Assembly (NCBI GenBank): GCA_030035585.1
Contig: CM057466.1
Location: 58,349,233-58,413,232, forward strand
Length of the DNA stretch: 64,000 nucleotides
Direction: 5' to 3'
DNA from: Dugong dugon
Lineage: Eukaryota > Chordata > Mammalia > Sirenia > Dugongidae
This document shows positions 24,792-36,539 of the stretch, one piece after another. The stretch's first letter is position 1. Every line of letters begins with the position of its first letter. The notes under the pieces were generated by a model, which was given only the letters and a program-made list of their open reading frames with translations, did no database searches and had not been told where the DNA came from. The translations under genes were made by a program, and so were the position numbers.

Positions 24792-24957
24792 GAGATCACT
24801 GGTGGCGTAGCGTTTAAGAGCTTGGCTGCTAACTAAAAGGTCGGTAGCTCGACTCCACTTTGGAAATCGTATGGGGCAGTTCCACTCTGTCCTACAGGGT
24901 TGCTATGAGTTGGAATTGACTCGATGACAACGGGTTTTTTGGATTTTTTTATACATT
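24792..24957 (+). repeat. AfroSINE (short form)
   Basis: gagatcactggtggcgtagcg ... tatggggcagttccactctg ... ttggaattgactcgatgacaacggg, then a T-rich tail. Confidence 0.9.
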
Positions 24958-25110
24958 ATTTTTACTGAGATATAATTCACCTACTATGAAATTCATGCTT
25001 TTAAAGTGTACAATTGAGTGGTTTTTAGTATACCCAAGGAGTTGTACAACCATCACTACTATCTCATTCCTGAACATTTTCATCATCCCAAAAAGAAACT
25101 GCAGCCTATT
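24958..25110 (-). mobile_element. Old L1 3' end, antisense
   Basis: tttactgagatataattcacctactatg ... taaagtgtacaattgagtggtttttagtatac ... ttgtacaaccatcactac is the reverse of a mammalian L1M 3' terminus. Confidence 0.7.
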
Positions 25111-25439
25111 TTTTAATTATTCTTCTTCCCAGACCATTCTACAACCTTAGGCTGCTGCTGACCACTCTGGGTTCCCAGAGTGAACTATGTGCTTAAGGCA
25201 TTCTTGCACCGACCTAAAAGTTTAGCAATAACTCCAGGTAAGAAGTAGGACTGTTGGTCAAAACGTATAAACTATGACCAGCAGCCCTGTGCTTGGAAAC
25301 TGGTGGACAAAATGCCCTCCAAACCAACAGAAGGTCCAGGAAGAAATTTAGGAACATTGATCAGGAAACTTAGAATAAAGTGTAGTATCAATGAAAAAAA
25401 GGAGTGTTAAAAAAACAAAATAAAACTGGAAAGGGGGTC

Positions 25440-25570
25440 AGGAGACCTAAGCTACCAACTCCCTCTGCTACCCACCTGCTCAGCATCATTGTGGTCACAT
25501 CACTTAACTCTCTGGGCTTCCATGTCCTCATTCGTAAAATTTAGCGGTAGCTTGGATAATCGCTAAAAAT
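25440..25570 (+). repeat. MIR SINE
   Basis: cacatcacttaactctctgggcttccatgtcctcattcgtaaaat matches the MIR core. Confidence 0.65.
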
Positions 25571-26980
25571 CGTGATAATAATTGCTAATAATCCTAAGTG
25601 TAACAAATGAGCAAGCATAACCTCTTAGTTGAAAAGCAAAGTGATTTCTTTAGGCAAAAATTATCCACCCAAATCTACTAGAAATCATTCAGGAAATAAA
25701 GGAATATAAACCAAGGAGAGCCAGTAAGCATAACTTCCCAAAGGCCTTTGACAGAGCACATCCCAAAGGGGGAGGACATGTAATAGACACTTCAACATCT
25801 GTAGGGTGGCAACCACCAGGCTGCATGAAGGAATGACTAGAGGCGTGATTTAGAGACGGACACCAGCAGCAGGGGTCAGCAGAAACAGTTTGGGCTTAAA
25901 AGCATGGTTTCATGTCATTTATTATTTTACAAAGGATAGGCTTTCAACAAATGAGAGTGGCAAGAGCACTCAGCAGTAAGCCTCATGGCTCTGAGATGAC
26001 AAGACGCTGTGGGAGGGGGCAGGAAGCAACAGATGTGCTTCAGTGTGGATAAGTGTAGAGTAATGCATTACGAAAAAAATCATTGCAATTCTCCTGGTGA
26101 GACACGGTTCCGATATGTCATATACAATCTAGAAACGTTACTCATGAGTCACTATTGACAGCTTTCTGAGGACACCAGTTCAAATAGGCTGAAGCATCTA
26201 CAAACACCAACAGAAAGCTGTCATCGTTTTGAGCATGAAGTGAGCGCTAGAAGGGGTTAGAAATAATCCAGTCCACTTTCTCATTTTACAGGTAAGAAAA
26301 CTGAGGACCAGAGGGCTTGGGCAATTTGAGCAGGAACCTACCTCATTGTACCTTGAGCATAGCACGTGATTAATAAACATTAGTTTTTTTTAAAAAAAGA
26401 TCTTACGACCCATTAGTGAGGGAGCCAAGAGAAGTACCAACCCTGAAACTCTGAGCCAATGCTCTCCCCACCGCACTCCAGTATGCCACAAGGAGCACCA
26501 CCAATAAAACGTGTATTTTCAGCCAGATAACACACAGATGTTATTGTTCTGTCTTTGGCATCAACTTCAAAGCCTTTCAAAGCAAAAAACTACAGTGAAA
26601 AAGACTATTATGGGCAATTCCTGAATCTGAAAAGCAACTACAGAGTAACTGAGACAGCAATAGAATGATAAGTTTTAAAAATTGACTTCTTTAATCTGGA
26701 ATTATGAAAATTTGGATGGTAAAACATGGTAACAATTTATAAAGTTGTGTCAGTGAGAAATAGGGTGAAACTGAACTTTTTCACCAAATTCTTAGCACTA
26801 GAATTGAAGAGCTACTCTGAATAACTGAAGAAGGAATTTTACAAGTGGGCAAAGCAAACACTATTTTACCTGGTAGGTAATAAACCTGTCTGTACAACTG
26901 GGATGGCACCAGATGAAAACACAGAAAACAAAATTCAAGTAGGGATAAGAATAAATTTTGGGGCAACAAATCCGTAATGG
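25571..26980. other. Intronic sequence; MIR fragment near 26240-26330
   Basis: ctcattttacaggtaagaaaactgaggaccagagg is reverse MIR. The remainder shows no recognisable gene or repeat. Confidence 0.5.
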
Positions 26981-26984
26981 GTTA

Positions 26985-27493
26985 TCGTCATGGGTTAAAT
27001 TATGTCCCCCCAAAAATGTGTGTATCTGTTTGGCTGGACCACGATTCCCAGTATTGTGTGGTTGTCCTCCATTTTGTGATTGTAATTTTACATTAAAGAG
27101 GATTAAGATGGGATTGTATAACACCCTTACTAAGGTCACATCCCTGACCCAATGTAAAGGGAATTTCCCTAGGGTGTGGCCTGTACCACCTTTTATCTTA
27201 CAAGAGATAAAAGGAAAGAGAAGCAAGCAGAGAACTGCGGACCTGACACCCCAAGAAAGCCGTGCTGGGAGCAGAGCGCGTCCTTTGGACCTGAGGTTCC
27301 TGTGCTGAGATGCTCCCAGACCAAGGGACTGGGACTTGAACCGTGACTAATGACAAGAACCTTTCTCCAGAGCTGGAGTCAATGCCCTGAATTTGGACTT
27401 GTAGCCTACTGGACTGTGAGAGAGTAAATTTCTCTTTGTTGAAGCCATCCACTTGTGGTATTTCTGTTACAGCAACACTAGATGACTAAGACA
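26985..27493 (+). mobile_element. MaLR-like solo LTR
   Basis: It starts tcatgggttaaattatgtccccccaaaa and ends ttgaagccatccacttgtggtatttctgttacagc...gactaagaca, like MST/MLT1 LTRs of ERVL-MaLR. A short duplication gtta flanks it (26981-26984 and 27494-27497). No internal region is present. Confidence 0.6.
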
Positions 27494-27657
27494 GTTATCA
27501 AGAACAGTTTCAAGTATGTGGGCCATTCCTAACCTCTTGGTTTGCTAACCTGGAAGACAACAATGCTCTCTTACAGAACGTACCTGAGAGATATAATCAA
27601 GGTCAACACTGGTTGAATGCGCATTGTAAAACAAAATAACATCGTAGTGAAGATTAC

Positions 27658-27692
27658 CTGTAGGATGGGATGCAAACGCCAGCAGCACCACA
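27658..27692 (-). CDS. TMEM241: TMEM241 exon (35 nt, VVLLAFASHPT-G)
   Basis: The acceptor tttgtgtgtctttttcag is followed by 35 nt: T completing serine, 11 codons VVLLAFASHPT, and the first G of glycine; the donor is CAG|gtaatc. The glycine is completed by GT of the exon at 13990. A second, stronger-looking donor (CAG|gtacgt) lies 74 nt further at 27583, and the intervening sequence is open in the same frame. A MaLR-like solo LTR ends about 165 bp downstream in transcript sense. Confidence 0.92.
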
Positions 27693-27784
27693 CTGAAAAA
27701 GACACACAAAGTGGTCAGGAAAGCTTCCCTGGCAATAAAACCACCCCATAAATTTCCACCCATTCTACTTGGAAATAGGTGTTA

Positions 27785-28050
27785 GCTGCTGTGAGTCAGC
27801 CCGACTCATGGCAACCTCATGCACAATGGGACAAAACACTACCCAGTCCTACATCATCCTCATGATCGGCTGTAAATCAGACTGTTGTGATCTATAGGGT
27901 TTTCAGCGGCTGATTTTTAGAAGTAGACCAGGCCTTTCTTCCTAATCTGTCTTAGTCTGGAAACTCTGCTGAAACCAGTTCAGCATCATAGTGACACACA
28001 AGCCTACAGTGATAGATGGGTAGTGGCTGCACATGAGGTGCACTGGCCAG
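27785..28050 (-). repeat. Afrotherian SINE, long antisense variant
   Basis: gctgtgagtcagcccgactcatggcaacctcatg ... ttttcagcggctgatttttagaagtagaccaggcc ... ttcagcatcatagtgacacacaagcc. It shares its head with the elements at 52752 and 55700 and has an additional 3' part also seen at 35190-35275. Confidence 0.7.
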
Positions 28051-28589
28051 GAATCAAAATAGTTAAATTTGCCTGAAAGCAAATTATTTGCACTGAATGA
28101 ATTATGTCACTTTGCCTAACTCTAACCCCACAGTGAAAAGGTGAGAATCACGGGAAATGTCTCATGTTTTGGAAAGAGGATTGACTGAGAGTCTCACGTT
28201 CCACTCTGCAGGTCCACAGGTCATTTCTCTTGGCCTCAGTTTACCTTACTATTATCATATTCACATAATTCACAAAGAATATTTGTAAGCTAAACAAAGC
28301 AAGTTACCATCCAAAAGCTCACCGCTGAGAGTGAGAAAATATACTTTTGACACAAAATTAACCATACATAAGGTATTCAGTTCCTGAGAAGGTAGCTCAC
28401 AAAATGATCGATCCATCCACCATGTGGATGAAAACTATCGGGGCTGGTTTTCAACAGATGCCAAAGGGGTAAAAGAAAGAAAAGGGGGCTAAGAATGTCC
28501 GTCTGATGCTGGCCATATTTGTCCCTGGTGCCTCCCATCTTCCTTTCTGGAAGCCTCTAGAAGCCTCTCCCATTTCCCAGGGCCCCTCT

Positions 28590-29410
28590 CACAGCACCTT
28601 CATGCTGTGTTAAGCCCACCGCAGTATTCAAATCTCCCACCTTCTGCATCCTCCACAATTACCATCTTGTCTTCCATCAAAACTCTCCTTCCTAATGTGT
28701 TTGGTGCATCTGTTCTACCTCCTAGTTTGTTGTGTAGTGTCAGGGGTCTTAAAAACTTGCAAAAGTCATCCAAGACACAAAAATTGGTCTCTATTCACAG
28801 AAGAAGAAGGAGAGTCAGGAATAGGAAGAGGTTATGGAATGTGTGGCTAATTGCCTCCATGAACAACTGCCTCTTTTGTCAAGAGACCAGAACTGGATGG
28901 TGCCTGGCTACTATTACTGAATATTTTGATCGAGGATTCTACAAAAGCATCCTGATCAAAAGGGGGAACATGCAGAAAAGAATTTCAAATTATCGTGGAC
29001 TTTAGACTTTCTGGAGCCATGGAGGGTGGATGAACCCCTGAAACTATTGCCCAATATAATCTTTAAACCTTAAACCCAAAACATCACCTTAAGTCATCTT
29101 AAAATTGAGCAACAGTTTAGCTTAACTAGTAAAAAAGGTCTGCCCTAAGCATTATGTTCTTTTAAGAACTATCTATGCGGAATCAAATTGACAACAGCAA
29201 CTCAAAAGACTAGATAGGAAACTTAGGGGGCAGTGAGTTTATGTTAATGGAGGAGGAACAACTCAGTAAAGGACCATGAGAATGGTTGCACAGCTGGAAG
29301 AATATAATCAATGTCACTAAACTGTACATGCAGAAACTGTTGAATTGGTTTATGTTTTGCTGTGTATATTCTCAACAACAACAAAATAAATAAAATTTTT
29401 AAAAAATGCA
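28590..29410 (+). mobile_element. L1 3' UTR, paralogous to 15630-16335
   Basis: ggggtcttaaaaacttgc, gatggtgcctggctactattactg, gtctgccctaagcatta and gttttgctgtgtatattctcaacaacaacaa occur in the same order as in 15630-16335. It ends in A-rich sequence near 29410. Confidence 0.75.
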
Positions 29411-29869
29411 AAAAAAACTCAAAAAAAACTCTCCTTACATCTAGACAGCTGATCCAGTTAGGGGTTAGGAATAACACTTTTTTTATGCCAGTGTGGAGAG
29501 AACTAACCCTTCTGGGGGCATACTTAAAAAAAAAAGTGCTGGATGGTCTACTCTGTGGTTCTTAATGTTGGCTGCACATTAGAATTGCCCATCATCCAGG
29601 CTTAAATCAGAATCATGAGGGTGTGGTCCTGGCATCAGTTATTTGTTTTTTAAGGCCCCCAGTAGTTCAAACATGCACGGGGATTGAGAACCACCACAAA
29701 GAATAAGTTGGTGGCATTAGAGGCAGTGTATAGAGCAGGGAAACCACTGTTAGTCAGTGCTGCCTGCTCTTGGGGCTACCTTTCCATACCATTTCTGTTA
29801 TTCTCGGGCCCTTCCTTTGCTCTACCTCTGAAGCACAGGTTCCCTAATGGCTCCCAGAGTGACAACATT

Positions 29870-30000
29870 ATAGAAAGATGCAGGAGGAGAGGAGGTTCAG
29901 GAGAAGAATGGAGAATAGCCACACGTCAGGGTAATTCAGAATTGTCAGTTTCTAAGACAGAGTTTACACGTAGCTGTAAAAACCACACATGCTCCAAGTG
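29870..30000 (+). repeat. 131-bp exact direct duplication, copy 1
   Basis: It is identical base for base to 30977-31107 (starts atagaaagatgcaggaggag, ends acacatgctccaagtg). The flanking bases differ. Confidence 0.97.
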
Positions 30001-30614
30001 AGCCTTAGAGATTTTCCAATGATCCGTCTTTAGGATGGCTCAGTCTTCATTTGCCATCTCTTCTTTCTTGAGAAAATACATTACCCACACCCACTCCATG
30101 ATTTTTTTCCACTGGATCTCCTTCTGGTTATAACTTCAGGAGCAAAAGGTATTACTTAAATGGCAATGTATGAGGAGCCCTTTTCCACTTCAAAATATCT
30201 CCCAAGACTTGCCATGGAACCTAAAATCCCATCACTGTCATCACCCCAAAGAGTGTCCCTAAAATGAAATATTAAGGGTTATAAAGAAGAAGCAAATGAA
30301 ACAGTTGGTTCCCTATTTGAATTCTGCAAATACAGTGTTACATCACTCCCAGTTCCTACACTGTGACCTTCTTAAGAGTCTATTCTATTCATCTTTGGGT
30401 GCCAGCAACCCAGTAGTACCAGACACCTAGCAAGTGCTCAGTGTTTTCTGAAGTACAATTCATCACCTCTACATGTATTTGTGGTGGGAATATCTTTGAA
30501 GGGAAAAACAGCATGAGGCTCTCTATAGTTCTAAGATTATAAATCACCGTAAACTCTGTAACAAGGAAATTATACTAATAGAAAAGGCATATCATGCCAG
30601 ACAAACAGCAGAAT

Positions 30615-30730
30615 TGTTTAATTCATTCATTCAACAAATATCTATTGAGTGCTTAGTATGGGCTGTATCTGGGGATACAGCAGTGAACAAAATAGAACAC
30701 ATCCCTACTCTTGTGGGAAACAAAATAGGA
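30615..30730 (-). repeat. L2-like fragment
   Basis: attcattcattcaacaaatatctattgagtgcttagtatgg ... ctggggatacagcagtgaacaaaat is a common old LINE-derived motif. The exact family is uncertain. Confidence 0.45.
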
Positions 30731-30976
30731 AAATACAATCTCCACATGCTACATCCCAATACATTTTTCTTTTGTTTTACCAAGCCATACCCTGGAGAAA
30801 TGATCTGTCTACTTCTCTTTGACACACACAAAAATCTCATGTACAAATGAAGGACGTGGAGTTTGAACAAGTGACATCCTGGAAATTTTCTATTTAATAG
30901 ACTAGGAGAGATTAGTGTCTGTCTCATATTAAAATGAAGCAAAGCTAGGTATGCATCCCCGAATATTCATTCCTAA

Positions 30977-31107
30977 ATAGAAAGATGCAGGAGGAGAGGA
31001 GGTTCAGGAGAAGAATGGAGAATAGCCACACGTCAGGGTAATTCAGAATTGTCAGTTTCTAAGACAGAGTTTACACGTAGCTGTAAAAACCACACATGCT
31101 CCAAGTG
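30977..31107 (+). repeat. 131-bp exact direct duplication, copy 2
   Basis: Perfect copy of 29870-30000, 1107 bp away. It has no poly(A) tail or flanking duplication, so it does not look like a retroposon. Confidence 0.97.
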
Positions 31108-31235
31108 CAGCCGAAAATATACCCATTTTTAGAAGTTCCACTTATTTTCGGCCTCATATACAAACTTCTCCTTTATTCTTTCCTTCACTTTTCCCCCTCT
31201 ACCTTGTGCCTTATGCTTCTCATCTATATGAGAAA

Positions 31236-31442
31236 CAGGAGTCTCTGGGTGGTGCAAACAGTTAAGCGCTCGACTACTAGCCAAAAGGTTGGTGGTTCGA
31301 ACCCACCTAGAGGCACCTTGAAAGACAGCCCTGGCCATCTGCTTCTGAAAGGTCACAGCTTTGAAAACCCTACGGAGCAGTTCTACTCTGCACACGTGGG
31401 GTCACCATGAGTCAGAATGAACTTGACAGCAACTAACAACAA
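31236..31442 (+). repeat. AfroSINE (long form) with TSD
   Basis: It has the body ctctgggtggtgcaaacagttaag ... gtggggtcaccatgagtcagaatg. The direct repeat tatatgagaaa flanks it at 31225-31235 and 31443-31453. Confidence 0.9.
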
Positions 31443-31949
31443 TATATGAGAAATATACCAAAAAGGCTCAAGTGAGGGTCAGGGAGCAAATACATCCTCC
31501 AAAAAAAAAACAAGAAAAAAACAAGGGTGTGTGCCAAAGGTAGAAAACTATTTAACTATTTGCTTCAAACAATTGAGAGATCAAATGAATTCCACACCCT
31601 GGCAGACAGTGCTCTGGGCTGGCATACTGAAGTACAGCCGACCGTAAATCTGAGCAAACTGGAAACCTCTGGATGCTGATCCCTCAGTGTTTGGTGCCAA
31701 TGGGAAAGCAAACAGTCGCCCTCATTCTGATTTACACATCTTCATCACTCGTACTGAAAGAAAAGACTTGGACAGAGAAGCTTGGCAGTAGAACGGCATG
31801 CTGCCATCTCAGCCAGGAAGTCGCAGGCATCAAGCTCACAGGCAATAAATTTCCTCACACCAGAAGAAAGAAGTCCGAGGGAGGGAAAAAAGGACAGGAA
31901 AATTAGCTATGGGTCATAAAGGCTCATTTTTCCATACCCCTTATGTGAT

Positions 31950-32702
31950 GGTTAAGGTTGTGTGTCAACTTGGATAGGCCACGATTCTCAGTGGTTTGGC
32001 AGTTATGTAATGATGTAGCTTGGCAGTTATGTGACGCAGTCATCCTCCATGATGTGATCTGAACTGATCAGCAATCAATTGTAAGGAGAGTTTCCTCGGG
32101 GTGTGGCCTGCATCCAATATATACATGGACGTTCTGGCAAAGTTTGTTAGTTTGCTCTGGATCCTCCACCTGGCTGGTCATCATCTGACCTCCGGTTCTT
32201 GAGATTCATCAGCCTCCACAGCCTGTGAGCCAGCAGCCTGCCATCTTACCTGCCGATCTTGGATTTGTCAGCATCAGCAGCCCATGAGCCAGCAGCCTGC
32301 TGTCTGACCTGCTGATCTTGGATTTGTCAGCCCCTGCAGCTACATGAGAGCCCTGGCAGCATAGTGATTAAGAGCTCGGCTGCTAACCAAAAAGTCAGCA
32401 GTTCGAATCAACCAGCCACTCCTTAGAAACCCTATGGGGCAGATCTACTCTATTCTATAAGGTTGCTATGCGTTGGAATCAACTTGATGTCAACGGGCAG
32501 CTACGTGAGTCAGAAGAAATCTCCAGCCTGATGTCTGATTCATGGACTTGGTACTTGCCAGCCTCTACAACTGCACGAGCCATTTCCGTGAGATAAATCT
32601 CTTTCTCTCTCCTTATGTCTCTTTATATATATATATATAGACACACACATATACACATACATGCACTTCACTGGTTTTGCTTCTCTAGAGAATCCAGCCC
32701 AA
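31950..32702 (+). repeat. LTR-like interspersed repeat related to 26985-27493, split by a SINE
   Basis: gtgatggttaaggttgtgtgtcaacttggataggccacgatt ... ggggtgtggcctgc ... gagataaatctctttctctctcc ... ctctagagaatccagc. It shares the gccacgattc(t/c)cagt and gtgtggcctg blocks with the LTR at 26985. A TA/CA-rich stretch lies at 32625-32665. Confidence 0.5.
32349..32496 (+). repeat. AfroSINE (short form) with TSD
   Basis: It is flanked by gcagctacatgag (32336-32348) and gcagctacgtgag (32497-32509), a 13-bp duplication with one mismatch, within the LTR-like repeat. Confidence 0.95.
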
Positions 32703-32732
32703 AACACTTTATTCCTTTGCTACTTCATATAG

Positions 32733-35185
32733 CTACGTTGTTAAGTGCCGTCAAGTCGGTTCCGACTCATAGCGACCCTACGCACAACTGAACAAAACAC
32801 TGCCTATGCATGCGCCATCCTCACAATCACTGCTATGTTTCAGCCCACTGTTGCAGCCACTGTATCAAACCATATCAGTGAGGGTCTTCCTCTTTTGTGC
32901 TGACCTCTACCTTAACCAAGCATGATGTCCTTCTCCCAGGGACTGATCCCTCCTGACAACATGTCCAAAGTATATAAGATTAAGTCTCACCATCCTCACT
33001 TCCAAGAAGCACTCTGGCTGTACATCTTCCATGACAAACTAGTTCGTTCTTCTGGCAGTCCGTGGTATATTCAATATTCTTCACCAAAACCATGATTCAA
33101 ACACATCAATTCTCCTTCGGTCTTTCTTATTCACCGTCCAGCTTTCGCATGCATTATGAGGCAACTGAACATATCACGGCTTGGGTCAGGCACACCTCAG
33201 TCCTCCAAGTGACGTCCTTGCTTTTTAACACTTTAAAGGGGTCTTTTGCAGCAGATTTGCCCAATGCAATGCATTGTTTGATTTCTTGACTGCTGCTTCC
33301 ATGAGTGTTGATTGTGGATCCAAGTAAATGAAATCCTTGACAACTTCAATCTTTTCTCCATTTATCATGATGTTGCTTATTGGTCCAGCTGTAAGTATTT
33401 TTGTTTTATGTTGAGAGGTAATCCGTATTGAAGGCTGTGCAGTCTTTGAACTTCATCAGTAAGTGCTTCAAGTCCTCTTCACTTTCAGCAAGCAAGGTTG
33501 TGTCATCTGCATATCGCAGGTTGTTTTTTGTTTGTTTATTGTTGTAGTTTAAGTGAAAGGTTACATTTCAAGTTAGTCTCTTACACAAAAATTTATACAT
33601 ACATTGTTATGTGACCCTAATTACTCTCCCTATACTGTGACAGCACACTCTTCCTTTCCACCGCTGACTTCCCATGTCCATTCAACCAGCTCCTAACCCT
33701 CTCTGCCTTCTCATCTCACCTCCAGACAGAAGCTAACCATTTAGTCTCATGTATCTACTTGAGCTAAGAAGCACACCCCTCACGAGCATCACCTTATGTC
33801 CCAGAGTCCAGCCCAATCTTTGTCTAAAGAGTTGGCCTCAGAAATTGTTTTACTTCTGGGCTGACAGAGAATCCGGGGGCCATGCTTTCCGGGGTTCCTC
33901 CTGTCTCAGTCAGACCATTAAGTCTGGTCTTTTTACGTAATTTGAGTTCTGCACTCCACCTTTCTCCTGCTCCATCAGGGGCTCTCTGTTGTGTTCCCTG
34001 CCATGGTGGTCACTGGTGGTAGCCGGGCACCATCTAGTTCTTCTGATCTCGGGCTGATGAAGTCTCTGGTTCATGTGGCCCTTTCTCTTAGGTTACTACT
34101 TTCCTTGTGTCTTTGGTGTTCTTCATTCTCCTTTACTTCAGGTGGTTGGGACCAACTGATGCATCTTAGATGGCCACTTGCATATCACAGGTTGTTAATG
34201 AGTCTTCCTCCAATCCTGATGCCCCATTCTTCTTCATACAGTCCAGCTTCTCGGATTATTTGCTCAGCATACAGATTGAATAAGTATGATGACAGAATAC
34301 AACGCTGATGCACACCTTTCCTGATTTTAAACCATGCAGTACCCCCTTGTTCTGTTCGAATGACTGCTTCTTGGTCTATGTACAGGTTCTGCATGAGCAC
34401 AATTAAGTGTTCTGGAATTCCCATTCTTCACAATGTTATCCATAATTTGTTATGATCCACACAGTCGAATGCCTTTGCATAGTCAATAAAACACAGGTAA
34501 ACATCTTTCTGGTATTTTTTGCTTTCAGTCAGGATTCATCTGACATCAGCAGTGATACCCCTCTTTCCACATCCTCTTCTGAATCTAGCTTGAATTTCTG
34601 GAAGTTCACTGTTGATGCACTGCTGTAATCTTTTTTTAATTACCTTTAGCAAAATTTTACTTGCGTTTGACATTAATGATATTGTTCGATAATTTCCACA
34701 TTCTGTTGGATCACTTTTCTTTGGAATGAGCATAAATATGGATGTCTTCTAGTCGGCTTGCCAGGTAGCTGTCTTTCAAGCTTCTTGGCATAGACAAGTG
34801 AGCACCTACAGCACTGCATCTGTTTGTTGAAACATCTCAAGTGGTATTCCATCAGTGCCTGCAGCCTTGTTTTTCGCCAATGCCTTCAGTGCAGCTTGGA
34901 CTTCGATACCATTGATTCTTAATCATACATACGCTACCTCCTAAAATGGCTGAACGTTGACCAAATCTTTTTGGTACAGTGACTCTGCATTCCTTCCATC
35001 TTCTTCTGATGCTTCCTACGCCACTGAATATTTTACCCATAGAATCCTCCAAAACTGCAACTCGAAGCTTGAATTTTTTCTTAAGTTCTTTCAGCTTGAG
35101 AGATGCTGAGCATGTTCTTCCCTTTAGGTTTTCTAATTCCAGGTCTTTGCACATTTCATTATGATACCATGGATGACTCTGCTGG
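32733..35185 (-). mobile_element. RTE-clade LINE (RTE1_LA-like), copy 3, split by an L1
   Basis: Antisense RTE runs 32733-33507 and 34197-35185. The minus strand 34185-34424 encodes MGIPEHLIVLMQNLYIDQEA and KGVHQRCILSSYLFNLYAEQ (RT). 34536-34733 encodes a further upstream RT block. The frames are broken. Confidence 0.88.
33526..34178 (-). mobile_element. L1 3' UTR insertion in RTE copy 3
   Basis: It is flanked by an 18-bp duplication with one mismatch, tgcatatcgcaggttgtt (33508-33525) and tgcatatcacaggttgtt (34179-34196). T-rich sequence at the left end marks the antisense poly(A). The body is the reverse complement of the outer L1 3' UTR near 51890-52500. Confidence 0.92.
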
Positions 35186-35189
35186 TATT

Positions 35190-35275
35190 TAAAATACCAA
35201 TGGCTTAGCTTCCAGCATCACAGCAACACAGAAGCCACCACAGTACAACAAACTGACAGACACATGGTGGTTTTC
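35190..35275 (-). repeat. Afrotherian SINE 3' fragment
   Basis: ttccagcatcacagcaacacagaagccaccacagtac resembles the distal part of the SINE at 27785-28050. Confidence 0.45.
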
Positions 35276-36503
35276 TTGCTGGGAGGCTGTAATATTGGGG
35301 GGAGGCCCACCAGGGAAAGTCTCACCCCTACGGTCTGAGAGGCATGGGTGGTTTGGGAGAGGGGAGGGTGCTGAGCCACCTTCTGTGTTCCAATGTCATG
35401 GAAACATGTTAAAAACCAAGAGACTTCTGCATTCTTCAAAAAGTCTGAAGAGGAAGCTGGTGGGTCTGAGCAGAGTAGAACTAGTGATTATTTTTAGCTG
35501 AGTACAATAGAGGATCACAGCCATGCTTGGGGCGGGGACTCTGCTCTGAAAAAGGCGTTTTAATAAATACCAAGATATTTATGAGCTTTATTTATGAGAA
35601 TACAGCTCTAGTTGAATGTTTTAAGCAGAGACTCTTCCTCCAGAAACACACATGACCAAATGCTGAAAGGTACATCTCCAACCTTGGTCCTCTTCATGTG
35701 ATGTCACTGCATTAGGCAAACTAGGGTTTCCAACAGCAAATTTCTCTCTGTTTCTCAACTAGGTCCTTGCAGTGTACGGTTGACTTAGCTGGCTGGCTCC
35801 TATCCTTGGCTGGGCTTAAGCAAGAGTACCACGTGTCTAAATATTTAACAATTATAAATCAAACCTAAAACTTCACCCTACCTTAGTTAACAAATATATC
35901 TTCAAAACAGCCTGGAAGGCCAGATTAAAATGTAGAATTCTTAGAGTCCCTGGAGCCTCATGTCAGAATGTGGCAGTATGGGAAGACCAGCCCCTGGTTC
36001 CCAGCTCCCAATGCGCCCCTTCTCTTTCCACCCCAGGCTCCATCCCGTGTGGGCACCTCAGCCTACAAGTTCACATTCCATGTATACTCCTTCCCACCAC
36101 AGCCTCCCTCTAGACACCCCCTAGGCCTAAGAATGAGTTAGAAGGATAAACCCCCGGAGGCCTGACATCGAGCTCTAGACCACTTGGGCAGGAAATTCCA
36201 GGGCATGTTCTAGAACTGAGAGTGTGGGCCCAGAGATAAAACTTCCCCTTAGCTGACAGACTCCATGTCCCACGGGGAGGGGTACAGCCCTCACTAGTGC
36301 GGGTCCTAGGCAGAGGCCCTGCTTGCCTGTTCTAAGGGCAGGATGACTATTTGGTCTCCACAACCTCTGGCCACCTCACAAATTATTTAACTTGTCTTCC
36401 CGGCAGGCACACTGGCTCAGAAGTCTCTAACCAAAATATTAGAATTAGAATCAAAATCTAGAATGATATGAGTTGTTCTTTGACAATGTAAATTATACTT
36501 TAC
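35276..36503. other. Intronic sequence, no recognised element
   Basis: I find no repeat family or coding signal before the TMEM241 exon at 36504. Confidence 0.45.
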
Positions 36504-36539
36504 CTGAATATATAGTTTAAATACTGCTGGTCAATGTCA
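36504..36539 (-). CDS. TMEM241: TMEM241 exon (36 nt, DIDQQYLNYIF)
   Basis: A long pyrimidine tract (gttttttccctttcattccttag) precedes 36 nt: one base completing serine, 11 codons DIDQQYLNYIF, and two bases of the next serine; the donor is CAG|gtaaag. DIDQQYLNYIF is essentially identical to the human TMEM241 segment as I remember it. The outer L1 begins only about 205 bp on the upstream side of this exon (transcript sense), in the adjoining intron. Confidence 0.93.

Noticed and set aside
26862-26889. Possible 28-nt minus-strand microexon (good pyrimidine tract and CAG|gtaaaa)
   Set aside because: It does not fit the TMEM241 phase chain, which is already complete between the exons at 27658 and 13990.
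27545-27763. 72-codon minus-strand ORF as a stand-alone small gene
   Set aside because: It reads through intron, the 35-nt TMEM241 exon and more intron; splice sites and phase show that only 27658-27692 is coding.
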